Shown in pieces: positions 53,546-62,700 of a stretch of 64,000 bases of DNA. Where the stretch lies: the NCBI GenBank assembly GCA_028066245.1, contig JALCBR010000005.1, positions 1 through 64,000 on the forward strand, given 5' to 3'. The notes beneath the pieces are model-generated. The model made no database searches. It saw nothing but the letters and a program-made list of their open reading frames with translations, and was not told where the DNA came from. Numbering within the stretch: position 1 is the first letter of the stretch; the number at the start of each line of letters is the position of its first letter. This DNA is from Pirellulales bacterium. Lineage in GTDB: Bacteria; Planctomycetota; Planctomycetia; Pirellulales; S012-138. The translations under genes and the position numbers were made by a program.

Positions 53546-54604
53546 TCATTCGGAAGACTCGTCCTGTGGCGGATCCAGGACATCATCCACCAGGATCGCC
53601 TTGTGTCCTTTAAAAGCGCCAGGCTTAGCGAGGAAGCGGTTAACGCCTTCCACTCGCACCAGCAGCGGACGTTGGCAATCGTGATCTGTGGTGATCACAT
53701 CTCCGATACGGAGGTTGATCAGATCGCCCGTTGAGATCACTGTGGACGCCAATTCCGCGACCATCTCAACGGTCGCGCGGTGCAGGTTGAGCGCGGTCCG
53801 TTGCGTATCTTCTTGAGTTGCTGCACGACGGCTATAGCTGGTCCAACTGTTGGCGGAGAGTTTACCGCCAATCCTCTCGATGCTGTTGAACGGAATACAG
53901 AGATTGAACATCCCCCGGACGTCTCCGATAGCCAACTCAAACGTAATCAGCACAACGACTTCATTCGGCGGCACCACTTGCACCAGTTGTGGGTTGCTCT
54001 CAACCCGAACCACCTGCAAGTCGAGCTCAACAACATTTTCCCAAGCTTTGCGCAGCTCCGTAGTGAACAGTTGTGTAATCCGCCCAACGATCCGCAGTTC
54101 GATTTCTGTCAGTGGCCGCCGCGAAGGCGTGTTTGATTCCTTTCCGCCGCCGAGCAACCGGTCAATCACCGGATAGAGCACAATCGGACTGATATCCAGG
54201 ATGAAGTGTCCTTCCAGCGGATCAGCTTGAATCAGATTGAAGCATGTCGGGTTCTCTAGCCCAAACACAAACTCGCTATAGGTGAGTTGATCAACGCTCG
54301 TCAATTTAACTTCCACGATACTCCGCAATAATGCGGAGAGCGCTGCGCCATAGTTTCTGCCAAATCCTTCATGCAAGGATTGCAACGCCCTCATCTGCTC
54401 TTTGCCAACCCGTTCAGGTCGACGGAAATCGTACGGCGTCACTCGCTCGCGCGGACGTGCAGCCGCCGGCTTGGGCGCCGCGGGTGCGGAAGGGGGAGGC
54501 GCAGGCGCTGATGGTTCGGGAGAATCCGCCGCCCCGGCTCCCCCATCCAGGGAACTCAGCAGACTCTGTACTTCATCCTGACTGAGAACGTTCTCGTCCG
54601 ACAT
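53546..54604 (-). CDS. fliM: Flagellar motor switch protein FliM
   Basis: Part of the switch complex at the base of the flagellum that receives phosphorylated CheY. The N-terminal CheY-binding peptide is LSQDEVQSLLSSLDG (7-21), followed by an Ala/Pro-rich linker (about 25-55). The middle domain (about 60-250) has TPYDFRRPERVGKEQ, LESLHEGFGRNYGAAL-like residues, and GGKES; the C-terminal FliN-like domain covers about 265-340. Length is 352, slightly above usual. No other flagellar or chemotaxis gene is next to it, so flagellar genes are scattered in this genome. Confidence 0.95.
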   Translation of the reverse strand: MSDENVLSQDEVQSLLSSLDGGAGAADSPEPSAPAPPPSAPAAPKPAAARPRERVTPYDFRRPERVGKEQMRALQSLHEGFGRNYGAALSALLRSIVEVKLTSVDQLTYSEFVFGLENPTCFNLIQADPLEGHFILDISPIVLYPVIDRLLGGGKESNTPSRRPLTEIELRIVGRITQLFTTELRKAWENVVELDLQVVRVESNPQLVQVVPPNEVVVLITFELAIGDVRGMFNLCIPFNSIERIGGKLSANSWTSYSRRAATQEDTQRTALNLHRATVEMVAELASTVISTGDLINLRIGDVITTDHDCQRPLLVRVEGVNRFLAKPGAFKGHKAILVDDVLDPPQDESSE

Positions 54605-54803
54605 CGATTGCGCTTACTCCATCCTTGTCATGCCAAGGAACACCAACACACGACACGAATCTACGACGTCAGGTGCTTTTGATGTTCCGGCAGTTTGGGC
54701 GGCGGAGTTTGGCGGAATTGCCAATTGGCGTCAACGCCGCTAGCGGAGCAAGCTGCCTGTGGTTCGGGTTGAAAAACGCTCGATGGAGTTTCCCAACGCT
54801 AGC

Positions 54804-55580
54804 TCAGTCGAAGAACTCTGGATTTTGCTTACGCATGACGTCCTGGTACGCACCAGGTGGGTTTTGTTTGACCCAGCGATAATTCGTCACCCACGGCGCA
54901 TAGAAGATTGGCGTCAACGCTAGCAGTGCTGCCGTGACCAATCCACCGAACCAAAGCGGACGCCGCTTGGAGTCGTACAGCGATTTACCCAACAAGTATC
55001 CAAAGCCAAGTCCCGAAAAGTGCGCGAGATTTGCAACAGGCAGAATGCGGAAGTACGTAAGCGGAACACAGATCACGGCCCACGCGAGCAACATCTGCAC
55101 GGTTTGCGGATCGCAAACGGCATACAAGTCCGCGTGGCGATGTCTGGCGACCAGGAGAAAGCCGAACATCGCATAGATCACGCCAGAGAATCCAACGGCG
55201 CCCTGAATGCCAATCTGGTTCCACGAACGGCCCACGTCCGGCAACACGAACTGGATCATTCCTGTCGCCGTGGCCACCAGGATCACAGCGATGATGTACT
55301 TCAATGACCCCCACCAACCCTCCAGCACAGCGCCAAAGATCGAAAGGAACATCAAATTGAAGCCGGCGTGCAGCAAGTTGCCGTGGAGGACCGTCGCCGA
55401 GAACGGCCTCCACAGGTGCCAATCCCAAACCGCCGGCGTCACGCCCAGCCAGCGAATGTAGTAATAATCGCGCGTCTCGTTCCCGCCAAATGTGCAGATT
55501 AGCTCCAACGCCGCGATCGTCGCCATCAAGATCAGGGTGACTGGGGTGCGTTCGAAATTCAGCTGTGGGCGGAGTTGCAT
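54804..55580 (-). CDS. Rhomboid family intramembrane serine protease
   Basis: A 258-residue membrane protein. The catalytic pair is S132 in GFSGVIYA (GxSG) and H186 in ANLAHFSGLGFG, on membrane segments four and six of the rhomboid fold. The WRPFSATVLHGNLLHAGFNL segment (about 57-76) with HxxxHxxxN is also conserved. Six or more spans are seen between 15 and 220. Rhomboids cut membrane-anchored proteins inside or next to the membrane. It is divergent from the large 1302-residue protein gene, which has membrane spans near its N-terminus; no further link is visible. Confidence 0.92.
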   Translation of the reverse strand: MQLRPQLNFERTPVTLILMATIAALELICTFGGNETRDYYYIRWLGVTPAVWDWHLWRPFSATVLHGNLLHAGFNLMFLSIFGAVLEGWWGSLKYIIAVILVATATGMIQFVLPDVGRSWNQIGIQGAVGFSGVIYAMFGFLLVARHRHADLYAVCDPQTVQMLLAWAVICVPLTYFRILPVANLAHFSGLGFGYLLGKSLYDSKRRPLWFGGLVTAALLALTPIFYAPWVTNYRWVKQNPPGAYQDVMRKQNPEFFD

Positions 55581-55916
55581 GGCAGCAAACAGTTAATGGT
55601 CAATAAGCGACGAAAAACTTGCGGAAACAGCCAAAAGTGCGCGACCCAACAGCCCACATTGCGTGCCATTGTGACGATTTCGTGGCTTGCGCCAAACCCT
55701 TATCCTGCAAGGACTTTTTGCCGCAATTGGCTTCGGATACGTCCGGAATTGGGATAAAATCAGGCTGGACCGCGTCTATACTTAAGGAATGAGTCTGTGG
55801 AGCGAAGGGAGACAGGTGATAGACCATGGCTGTACGAGCCATGAAATATCTAGGTTGCGTTTTTGCTCGCCGCAGACATTCAGCTTGCTAACTGAATACG
55901 GAACAGGCAGTTAACC
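55581..55916. other. 336-bp divergent promoter region
   Basis: It lies between the rhomboid gene and the large 1302-residue protein gene, which point away from each other. TATACT at 55777-55782 could be a -10 box for the rightward gene, without a clear -35. No gene is supported. Confidence 0.3.
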
Positions 55917-58900
55917 ATGGCGACTGTGACCCCAGAAGCCCCGCGTTCATCGGAATCTGTTGGTTCGGAAGACCGTGCCAACAAATCCCCGAAATCCCGC
56001 ACCGTGACTTATCGGGATTACGTGGACGCACAACTCCGTAAGACCCGAAACCAGGTCAAATGGGTCGAGATCATTGGCAGTTGCATCACATTGGCGGCCG
56101 CTGTGCTGGGAACGTTGCTGGTTGTTGCCCTGTTTGATCATTGGGTCTTTGCGCTGGGAACGTTTCTGCGCTGGACCGTGTTGATTGGTCTTGTCGCTGG
56201 GTCCGGAGCATACGTCGCGCTGAAGATCGTTCCGCTGTTCGTCCGCCGAATCAATACAGTCTATGCCGCGCGGACAATTGAAGAACATTCGCCATCACTA
56301 AAGAACTCACTGGTTAATCTGCTGATGCTGCGCGGCTCGCGCGACGGCGTTTCCCGTCCGGTCCTTAAGGCGGTCGAAAGCCAAGCGGCAACCGGTTTGA
56401 CGCATGTGCCTGTCGATGCCGCAGTGGATCGCTCGCGGATCATCAAGCTAGGTTACGTGTTGCTGGGAATCTTCGTCTTCCTGGCCGCGTATGCGTTGTT
56501 CTCGCCCAAGAGCACAATCGCCACTGTGCAGAGGATTGCCGCTCCTTGGTCGGATGTCGCTGCTCCCACACGCGTCATCATTTCGGAAGTCACCCCCGGC
56601 GATACCTCTGTGTTTGCCGGTGAGTTTATCGATGTCGAGGCGTTGATTGACGGTGTGGACGAAGATGAGCCCGTTACGCTCTTCTATTCCACGTCTGACC
56701 GCCGCTCCGTTGACCGCCCAATCACGATGACCCGTCCAGACGGATCGCTCCACCACCAGGCGGCGTTCCCGCAAGGTTTGGATGGATTGCAGGAGGGTGT
56801 TGAGTACACCTACTACGTGGCCGCAGGAGACGCGCGTACGCAGACCTTCACCGTCATCGTGAACGCGCCGCCACGGATTGCCGTTACCCAAATTGAGTAT
56901 CAGTTCCCGGCTTACACCCAGAAACCTGCCCGCAAGGAAACTCAGTACGCGGGCATTGCCGAATTGGAAGGCACCAGAGTCACGATCACTGCCGAGGCCA
57001 ATCAGGAGATCGGGCGCGCATTCATCGATTTCAATTGCGATGGCCGCACGGATGTGTCAATGCAGGTCACAGAGCCGAACACGGCCGTGGCAACCTTCTT
57101 CTTGCCGTATCTACAAAAAGACGGGCGGAAGATCGCGCCGCCCTATCGCACCTATCAGATCGTCTTCATCAATAAAAACGGCGACAAGAACGCCCGACCC
57201 TTACGCAACAACATTGACATTATCCCTGACTTGCCACCACAGGTGAGCATTCAAAAGCCGACGGAAGCCGTGATCCAGGTTCCCGTCAATGGTGAAACTC
57301 GGATTGATGTTTCTGCCCGGGATCAGGACTACGCGTTGACCAACGTTGAAATCTTGGCCGAAAGCGACAAAGTCGCCGGAGATTTGGTTCTTCGGGAAAA
57401 CTTGCTCCCGCGCGAGCACCAAGGCGAGTTTGAGGGAAGCTTCACGTTTCGCCCGCAGAAGTACAACCTGCAGCCCGGCGATGTAGTCCGCTATTGGGCA
57501 CTTGCCCGGGACAATCGACATGAACACAGGCAACTGATGCCCAACGTTGCCAAGACGTCAATTGACGTCAACCAGCTTCGACGGATCGAGATTGTTGCCG
57601 CGGCCGTCAACCAAAATCAGCAGAATGACCAGCAAGACAACAGCAACGATCAGAACGACCAAAACCCAGACAGCCAAAATCAAGACAATCAAAACGCGAA
57701 CGGCCAACAAGACAATCAGCAGGACCAAAACAACCAGGGAGATCAGTCCCAAGGGAGCGATCAGAAAAGCGACAACTCGGACGACTCGAATTCAAACGAC
57801 GCCCAGGGCAGCGCCGGGACTGGCGATCAAGATCAAACGAATCAGCAGAACAACAATCAAATTGGCAACAATCAGGAAGGTTCCAGCGGCAACTCTCAAG
57901 ACCAAACCGGAGGTCAACAGAACCAAAACAACACCGGTGAGAATTCCCATCAGCAGCAGGCTACCGAACAGGACAAGTTCGATCAGCTCAAGGAAAAGTC
58001 CCAACAGCTAGCTGAAAACAACCAGAGCCAGACTGGCGAACAGAACGCTTCACAAGATCAAAGCGCAGCCGGGCAGTCTGGCGACGACAACCAACAGGCG
58101 AGCGGTGGTTCGCAGAACGCTGACCAGCAACAAAGCCATCAGCAAGATGGATCGCAAAACAACGCGGACCAAAACAATGCGCAAAACCAAACCGCCAATC
58201 AGGACCAGGCAAGTGACACCGGCGGAGATAATGCGCAAGATCAGCAGGCGCAAAACACCACTGGCGATAATTCGCAGTCCACCGATCAAACCACCAAGCC
58301 CAATCAGAGCGACAAATCAGCCGGTGGCGCAGAGCAAAACAGCAACACCAGCGCCAACCAGGACGCAGGCGGCAACGATCAGGACAACAAACAGCAGACC
58401 GGTGACCAATCGACCGATCAGCGGAATGACGCCGGCGGCGGTTCGCAAGGAGATCAGCAGGACGCCAACCAGCAAGATAATCAACAGGCTGAGAAGACCG
58501 GTGGCGCAGGCTCCCCCAAAGATAACGCCTCTGGCGGAAGCAAGGGCCAGGACGGCGGGGATCAGAAAAATACATCAACGCCTGGTGATCCGGAAAACAA
58601 AGCCAAGAACAGCAGCGGGGACGGCAAAAACGAAGACAAGCAGCATCAGAACTCGCAGCAGGGCGATGAGGAAGCCGGCGCGGATAATAGCCGTACTGAA
58701 GACCGCACCGGCGATGGTGGCCGATCTAAGGAAGGCGCCGAGAAAGGCGACGCTGATAAACCCAAGGGTAAAAATGACGCCAGCCAAACCGGCGGTAACC
58801 CTGATGACAAGCGTGGTGCGCCGGGCGCGGGGGAAAACAACGCGGATGGCAAGGGCGCTCCCAAGCAATATGAAGAGCAAAAGGTCAAGAACAACAAAGA

Positions 58901-59825
58901 GCAACAGAACGAAGGTAACGAAAAGCCCGCCCAAAAGAATGAAGCCCCCGCCGGCAGTACCAGCAAGGGCGAGTCTGATTCCAAGGGTGATGCCGATGGC
59001 GACCGATCCGGTGGAGGTGGGACTGGTGGCGGGCAGCAGGCCAATGCCGAAGGATCTGGTGGCGGTGGTTCGAACACCGCATCCGATGAAGGGGCTAATG
59101 CCACCGAAGGCAAAGGAACCGGAGAGACCGGCGACAAAGCTGGAAGCGACGTTAAGTCAGAGGGTAAGACGGGAGAGTCGGGCGACGAAACCGGCAACGG
59201 ATCCAGCACACGAGACGGTGACGGAGCACGCGGCGATGGCACTCGCCCGGACGGCGCGGCTCAGGGCGACCAGAATTCCCAAGATGGCAAAACTCCGCTC
59301 CAGCAGGGCGATCGTCGAAACGGCTCGGAATCTCAGTCCGGTGAACAAAACAGCAAGCCAAATCAGCAGCAAGGATCACAGGACACTCAAGGGACCGGTC
59401 CGCCGGAAAGCGGTGGCAATCGTGGCGTTCGGCAGGACGCACGACCCGGCAATGACGAACCCGGCGGGATGGACCCAGACCTCGACGCAGCCAAAAAGGC
59501 AACCGACCTGATTCTCAACAACAAGGACTCTCTGCTGGAAAACTACGAGTCTGACCAAGAGTTACAACAGCTCTTTCCGGATAAGGACGCCTTGCGGAAA
59601 TACCTGCAAAACCTGGAACAGCAGCGTCAGCAGGCGGAAATCCAAGGTACCGATGGCGAGATCGCCCGTAACGCCCTACGGAACCTACACACGCGACAGC
59701 TTGATAGCAGTGCTGATTCTGACGACCTTTCCGGCGTGATCCAAGGCTCCACCAGCCGACCACCAGCGGAATACGCGGACCAAGTTCGCGAGTACAGCCG
59801 GACAAATCGCCGTGGCAGGAGGTAG
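55917..59825 (+). CDS. Large membrane protein with very long Q/N/D/G-rich tract (DUF4175-like N-terminus)
   Basis: A 1302-residue protein. Two membrane spans are at about 48-95 and a third at about 178-200, followed by a periplasmic beta-rich part (about 215-560) with repeated beta-sandwich-like pieces. The layout resembles DUF4175-type proteins. Residues about 564-1185 are almost pure Gln, Asn, Asp, Ser, Gly, Lys and Glu, without hydrophobic residues, first Q/N/D-rich and later G/E/K-rich. The C-terminal 115 residues form a charged helical domain (LDAAKKATDLILNNKDSLLE and QLFPDKDALRKYLQNLEQQR). Function is unknown; the tract suggests a disordered spacer in the periplasm or envelope. It stands alone, although related genes often sit with MoxR and BatA-type genes. 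Confidence 0.85.
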   Translation: MATVTPEAPRSSESVGSEDRANKSPKSRTVTYRDYVDAQLRKTRNQVKWVEIIGSCITLAAAVLGTLLVVALFDHWVFALGTFLRWTVLIGLVAGSGAYVALKIVPLFVRRINTVYAARTIEEHSPSLKNSLVNLLMLRGSRDGVSRPVLKAVESQAATGLTHVPVDAAVDRSRIIKLGYVLLGIFVFLAAYALFSPKSTIATVQRIAAPWSDVAAPTRVIISEVTPGDTSVFAGEFIDVEALIDGVDEDEPVTLFYSTSDRRSVDRPITMTRPDGSLHHQAAFPQGLDGLQEGVEYTYYVAAGDARTQTFTVIVNAPPRIAVTQIEYQFPAYTQKPARKETQYAGIAELEGTRVTITAEANQEIGRAFIDFNCDGRTDVSMQVTEPNTAVATFFLPYLQKDGRKIAPPYRTYQIVFINKNGDKNARPLRNNIDIIPDLPPQVSIQKPTEAVIQVPVNGETRIDVSARDQDYALTNVEILAESDKVAGDLVLRENLLPREHQGEFEGSFTFRPQKYNLQPGDVVRYWALARDNRHEHRQLMPNVAKTSIDVNQLRRIEIVAAAVNQNQQNDQQDNSNDQNDQNPDSQNQDNQNANGQQDNQQDQNNQGDQSQGSDQKSDNSDDSNSNDAQGSAGTGDQDQTNQQNNNQIGNNQEGSSGNSQDQTGGQQNQNNTGENSHQQQATEQDKFDQLKEKSQQLAENNQSQTGEQNASQDQSAAGQSGDDNQQASGGSQNADQQQSHQQDGSQNNADQNNAQNQTANQDQASDTGGDNAQDQQAQNTTGDNSQSTDQTTKPNQSDKSAGGAEQNSNTSANQDAGGNDQDNKQQTGDQSTDQRNDAGGGSQGDQQDANQQDNQQAEKTGGAGSPKDNASGGSKGQDGGDQKNTSTPGDPENKAKNSSGDGKNEDKQHQNSQQGDEEAGADNSRTEDRTGDGGRSKEGAEKGDADKPKGKNDASQTGGNPDDKRGAPGAGENNADGKGAPKQYEEQKVKNNKEQQNEGNEKPAQKNEAPAGSTSKGESDSKGDADGDRSGGGGTGGGQQANAEGSGGGGSNTASDEGANATEGKGTGETGDKAGSDVKSEGKTGESGDETGNGSSTRDGDGARGDGTRPDGAAQGDQNSQDGKTPLQQGDRRNGSESQSGEQNSKPNQQQGSQDTQGTGPPESGGNRGVRQDARPGNDEPGGMDPDLDAAKKATDLILNNKDSLLENYESDQELQQLFPDKDALRKYLQNLEQQRQQAEIQGTDGEIARNALRNLHTRQLDSSADSDDLSGVIQGSTSRPPAEYADQVREYSRTNRRGRR
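57607..59470 (+). repeat. Low-complexity coding tract
   Basis: The DNA coding for residues 564-1185 of the large protein consists of CAA/CAG, AAC/AAT, GAC/GAT and GGC codons in irregular order. It is not an exact tandem repeat; short blocks such as QNQDNQN, DNQQDQNN and GGDNAQD recur. Because of it, long spurious frames exist in other phases. Slippage could change the length between strains. Confidence 0.85.
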
Positions 59826-60036
59826 ACCCTTCTCGGCTGGATCTTCCGCAGCTACCTCGGGCAAGAGGATTTCCGCTTGGGAATCCAACTTGATCGACAG
59901 GCGGTCGATCTCCGCTTACCGACAACCTATAATTGGATCGCCTTCCCTGGCCCCGATTCTGCCGCATGGTGTGGTTGGGATTGTGTTCCTGGAAGAGCTT
60001 TCCTAGTCAGAGATCGGTCTATTTGGAGTGAGTTTC

Positions 60037-60726
60037 ATGCGGTTGCTGCAAACGTTGTCGGTTTTCTCATTTGCCTTTGTGCTGCCTCTCGTCGCGGCGG
60101 CGCCTACCTTGGCCGAGGTCAAAGTGTCCAAATCGGACGCGGCTTTGCCAGCGGATGCTTTGAGCGAAGCCGTGGCTGCTCGGATGCAGAAGACCGGCTA
60201 CAAAGTCACCGATGGCGAGAAGACCATCTGCGAATTTTGGTTGTGCGAAACCTGGACCGCGGTGCCTGGATTTCAACCGACTGCCACCGTGCTGTATCCT
60301 CTTGAGCCTGGCACGCTGGTCGGCGTGATTCGCCTTCCCTCGTCCGGTGGCAGTGATTTCCGTCAGCAAGAATTGCAGGCCGGCGTGTATACGCTTCGCT
60401 ACGGTCACCAGCCGCAAGACGGCAATCACGTTGGTACATCTGAAACGCTTGATTTCCTGCTACTCTCTAACGCGACTGAAGATCAGGCCGCCGCCGCTGT
60501 GGACGCGGAGACGCTGATCCAGCAAAGTGCCATGGCTGCCGGCAGCACTCACCCGGCCATGATGGCGCTTCGCCCTGCGGTGACGAAGTTGGACAAGCTG
60601 CCTGTGATGCAACGTGATGAAGTTCACGACTGGACGAGTGTCCGTGTTGCAGGCGTTTGCGTTGCTGGTGATAAGAAGAGTGATCAACAGCTTGAGTTTG
60701 TCGTAGTTGGATTCGCGGATGAGTAA
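60037..60726 (+). CDS. Secreted protein, unknown
   Basis: A 229-residue exported protein with the signal peptide MRLLQTLSVFSFAFVLPLVA (to about 27, ending TLAEV). GGAG lies eight bases before ATG 60037; a GTG at 60028 is an alternative. The mature part has a beta-rich first half (TVLYPLEPGTLVGVIRLP, GVYTLRYGHQPQDGNHVG) and a helical segment (about 145-175, AAVDAETLIQQSAMAAG), ending with a beta pair. This suggests a ligand- or surface-binding domain. I recognise no family. Two more secreted-protein genes follow on the same strand. Confidence 0.78.
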   Translation: MRLLQTLSVFSFAFVLPLVAAAPTLAEVKVSKSDAALPADALSEAVAARMQKTGYKVTDGEKTICEFWLCETWTAVPGFQPTATVLYPLEPGTLVGVIRLPSSGGSDFRQQELQAGVYTLRYGHQPQDGNHVGTSETLDFLLLSNATEDQAAAAVDAETLIQQSAMAAGSTHPAMMALRPAVTKLDKLPVMQRDEVHDWTSVRVAGVCVAGDKKSDQQLEFVVVGFADE

Positions 60727-60774
60727 TCGATTGAGTTCGTTTTGCACATCTGAGTTGAGCAAACCAATAAGAGC

Positions 60775-61338
60775 ATGCAAGTGAAGATCCTCTCGCGGTA
60801 CGCCGTTGCGGCTAGCCTGGCTGTTCCGATGGCAGCTTTTTTGGCTTCGTTCAGCTGGGGTTGGGAGTTGCATGCGGACCAAGACTCCGTTCGCGCGCCG
60901 GCGAAAAAGTTGGCGCGGCAAGAAGTAGAAGAGAAGCAGCCTACTTTCAAGACCGTGTCTGAGCGCGGCAAAGTGGTTTGGCTTTCCGAAGCTCTGAAGC
61001 GGCGCTTCTCAATTGAAGTTGATCCAGATGCCACCAAACAACAGGTGGCACTGGAAACGGAAGATGGCCGACTCATTCCCTTGGTCAAGGATTTCCGAGG
61101 GCGAGGGTTCCATCTCGATGATCGGCTCCACGAGATTTCGCTGGAACTGCAACTACGGATCTACGATCAATCGCCCGCCGCGCAGATTGTGCAGGTTTAC
61201 TCGTTGCGAGATGGTCACAAGTTCGAGCTCGACTATTGGTGCGATATCTGTGCTATCCCAATGTACGAACTGAAAGCCTGCGAGTGCTGCCAGGGGCCGA
61301 TACGACTCCGGGAGCGCAAAGTCGACGACCAAAACTGA
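60775..61338 (+). CDS. Secreted protein with a Cys-rich C-terminus, unknown
   Basis: A 187-residue exported protein. The N-terminus has a hydrophobic segment (YAVAASLAVPMAAFLASFSW, about 9-28), then a charged linker, and a beta-rich domain with KVVWLSEALKRRFSIEVDPD. The C-terminus has CDIC at about 159-162 and a second group (KACECCQGPIRLRERKVDDQ), a pattern that could bind zinc or form disulfides. It starts 48 bases after the previous gene, so the two may be co-transcribed. No function is assigned. Confidence 0.75.
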   Translation: MQVKILSRYAVAASLAVPMAAFLASFSWGWELHADQDSVRAPAKKLARQEVEEKQPTFKTVSERGKVVWLSEALKRRFSIEVDPDATKQQVALETEDGRLIPLVKDFRGRGFHLDDRLHEISLELQLRIYDQSPAAQIVQVYSLRDGHKFELDYWCDICAIPMYELKACECCQGPIRLRERKVDDQN

Positions 61339-61514
61339 GGTACTACTAAGCCGCTCCGTTTGTACGCTGTGGTGGGCAATGTGAGCGTGGGCACACGTTC
61401 GCGGACGCTTTGGTTGCCATGGAAAGTCCCAAATGCGAAGATTCTGGCGTGTTGAGTTCCTTCTGTCAGAATGACAGACAATTCGCCTGAGAATCTTGTG
61501 CGTTGAGAAGATCA

Positions 61515-62647
61515 ATGAGAATCGAAGCTCTCGTCAGCATTGTTGTTGCTTGCTTGTCTTGCCTGACAATCGTGAGGGGGCCCCTGCACAAGACCGCCCA
61601 GTTCAAGAAGGCAAACCCATTGAGATGGGGTGTGTGCAGTGGGGGCGAGATGTCGATGTTGCGCTTGCAAAATCACATGAGACAGGCAAGCCAGTCTTCC
61701 TGCAATTCCAGGAACTACCCGGATGTCTGGCGTGTCAACAGTACGGCAGCGGTCCGCTGTCTCACTTGTTGATTGTTGAAGCAATCGAAGACTGCTTTAT
61801 TCCGGTCTTTGTTTCCAACAGCACCAAGGGCCGCGACGAAGCCACGCTGAAGCGGTTTAGCGAGCCGGCATTTAATTATCCAGTCGCTCGTTTCCTGACT
61901 GCAGAAGCAGAAGATATCGTCTCAAGAAATGACAAAATCTGGTCCCAACCCAACAAAGCCGCGCGATTGGCTGAACAAATGACCGCAGCCCTTGAGGCGC
62001 ACAATCGCGATGTCCCCCCATATCTGGCGTTGATGGCGGAACGGCCTGCTCAGACGGAAACGGTCGTGTTCGCCATGCATTGTTACTGGGTGGGCGAAGC
62101 CAAGCTCGGTCAGCTCGAGGGTGTCCTCAACACACATTCCGCTTGGCTGCAAGGCAAGGAAGTCGTAGAGGTCGAATATGATCCAACTCGCCTGGAATAC
62201 TCTGCCCTGCTCTGGGCTGCGGAAAAGATGGAGTGCGCCTCAACCGTTTTTGCAACCAGCGATGAGCAGAGTGTAATTGCCAACAACATGGCAAAGAACA
62301 CCGTCGTGCGACTCAGTGAAACGGAAAAACTTCGCGCGGCTCAAGATTCTGACCAGAAATACTACCTGCGACACTCAATCTATTGCCATTTGCCGCTGAC
62401 GGTCGCGCAATCGACTAAGATCAATGCGCTGCTGGAAAGTAAGATGGCCGAAGATCCAGCCAAGCAAGAGGCAGCGATCCTCGCGCTACTCAGCCCTCGT
62501 CAAATCGAGCTGTTTCAGTTGGTCCAAAAAGCGAAAGAGGCATCAGCGGACGCATTTGCCGCCTGGGTGTTCCCTGATGACGACGCCAAGCTTCGTCGCC
62601 ACTATGAAGGTCTGCACGCTGCGGCAATGAGCATTTTGGCGAAATGA
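61515..62647 (+). CDS. Exported thioredoxin/MsrA-like protein of the VPGUxT type, with apparent frameshift
   Basis: The signal peptide is read from ATG 61515 (MRIEALVSIVVACLSCLTIV), but the mature protein is in the frame one base back, from about 61574 to the stop at 62645-62647. The switch is at GAGGGGGCCCC. The mature part has QWGRDVDVALAKSHETGKPV and ELPGCLACQQYG, a Cys form of the VPGUxxC seleno-thioredoxin family, and later FAMHCYWVGEAKLGQLEGVL, which matches a degenerate MsrA motif. The latter retains one Cys. The protein probably acts in the periplasm in redox defence. The mature frame has no ATG near the signal peptide, only TTG 61496 with no export signal. A sequence error, a mutation or recoding could explain this. 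Confidence 0.75.
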
Positions 62648-62700
62648 AACTGCCGAGTTAGGACAACGCCTAACTCTTGTCCTCTCGCTTTCCCTTGTCG

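Noticed and set aside
58105-59511. Long second-frame open reading frame (468 codons) inside the large protein gene
   Set aside because: It is a by-product of the low-complexity Q/N/D/G codons, with a Thr/Lys/Arg/Ala composition and no motifs.
61570-61585. Programmed -1 frameshift site at the signal peptide
   Set aside because: The run is not a proper slippery heptamer in the zero frame, and no downstream stem is obvious, so recoding is listed only as one possible cause.
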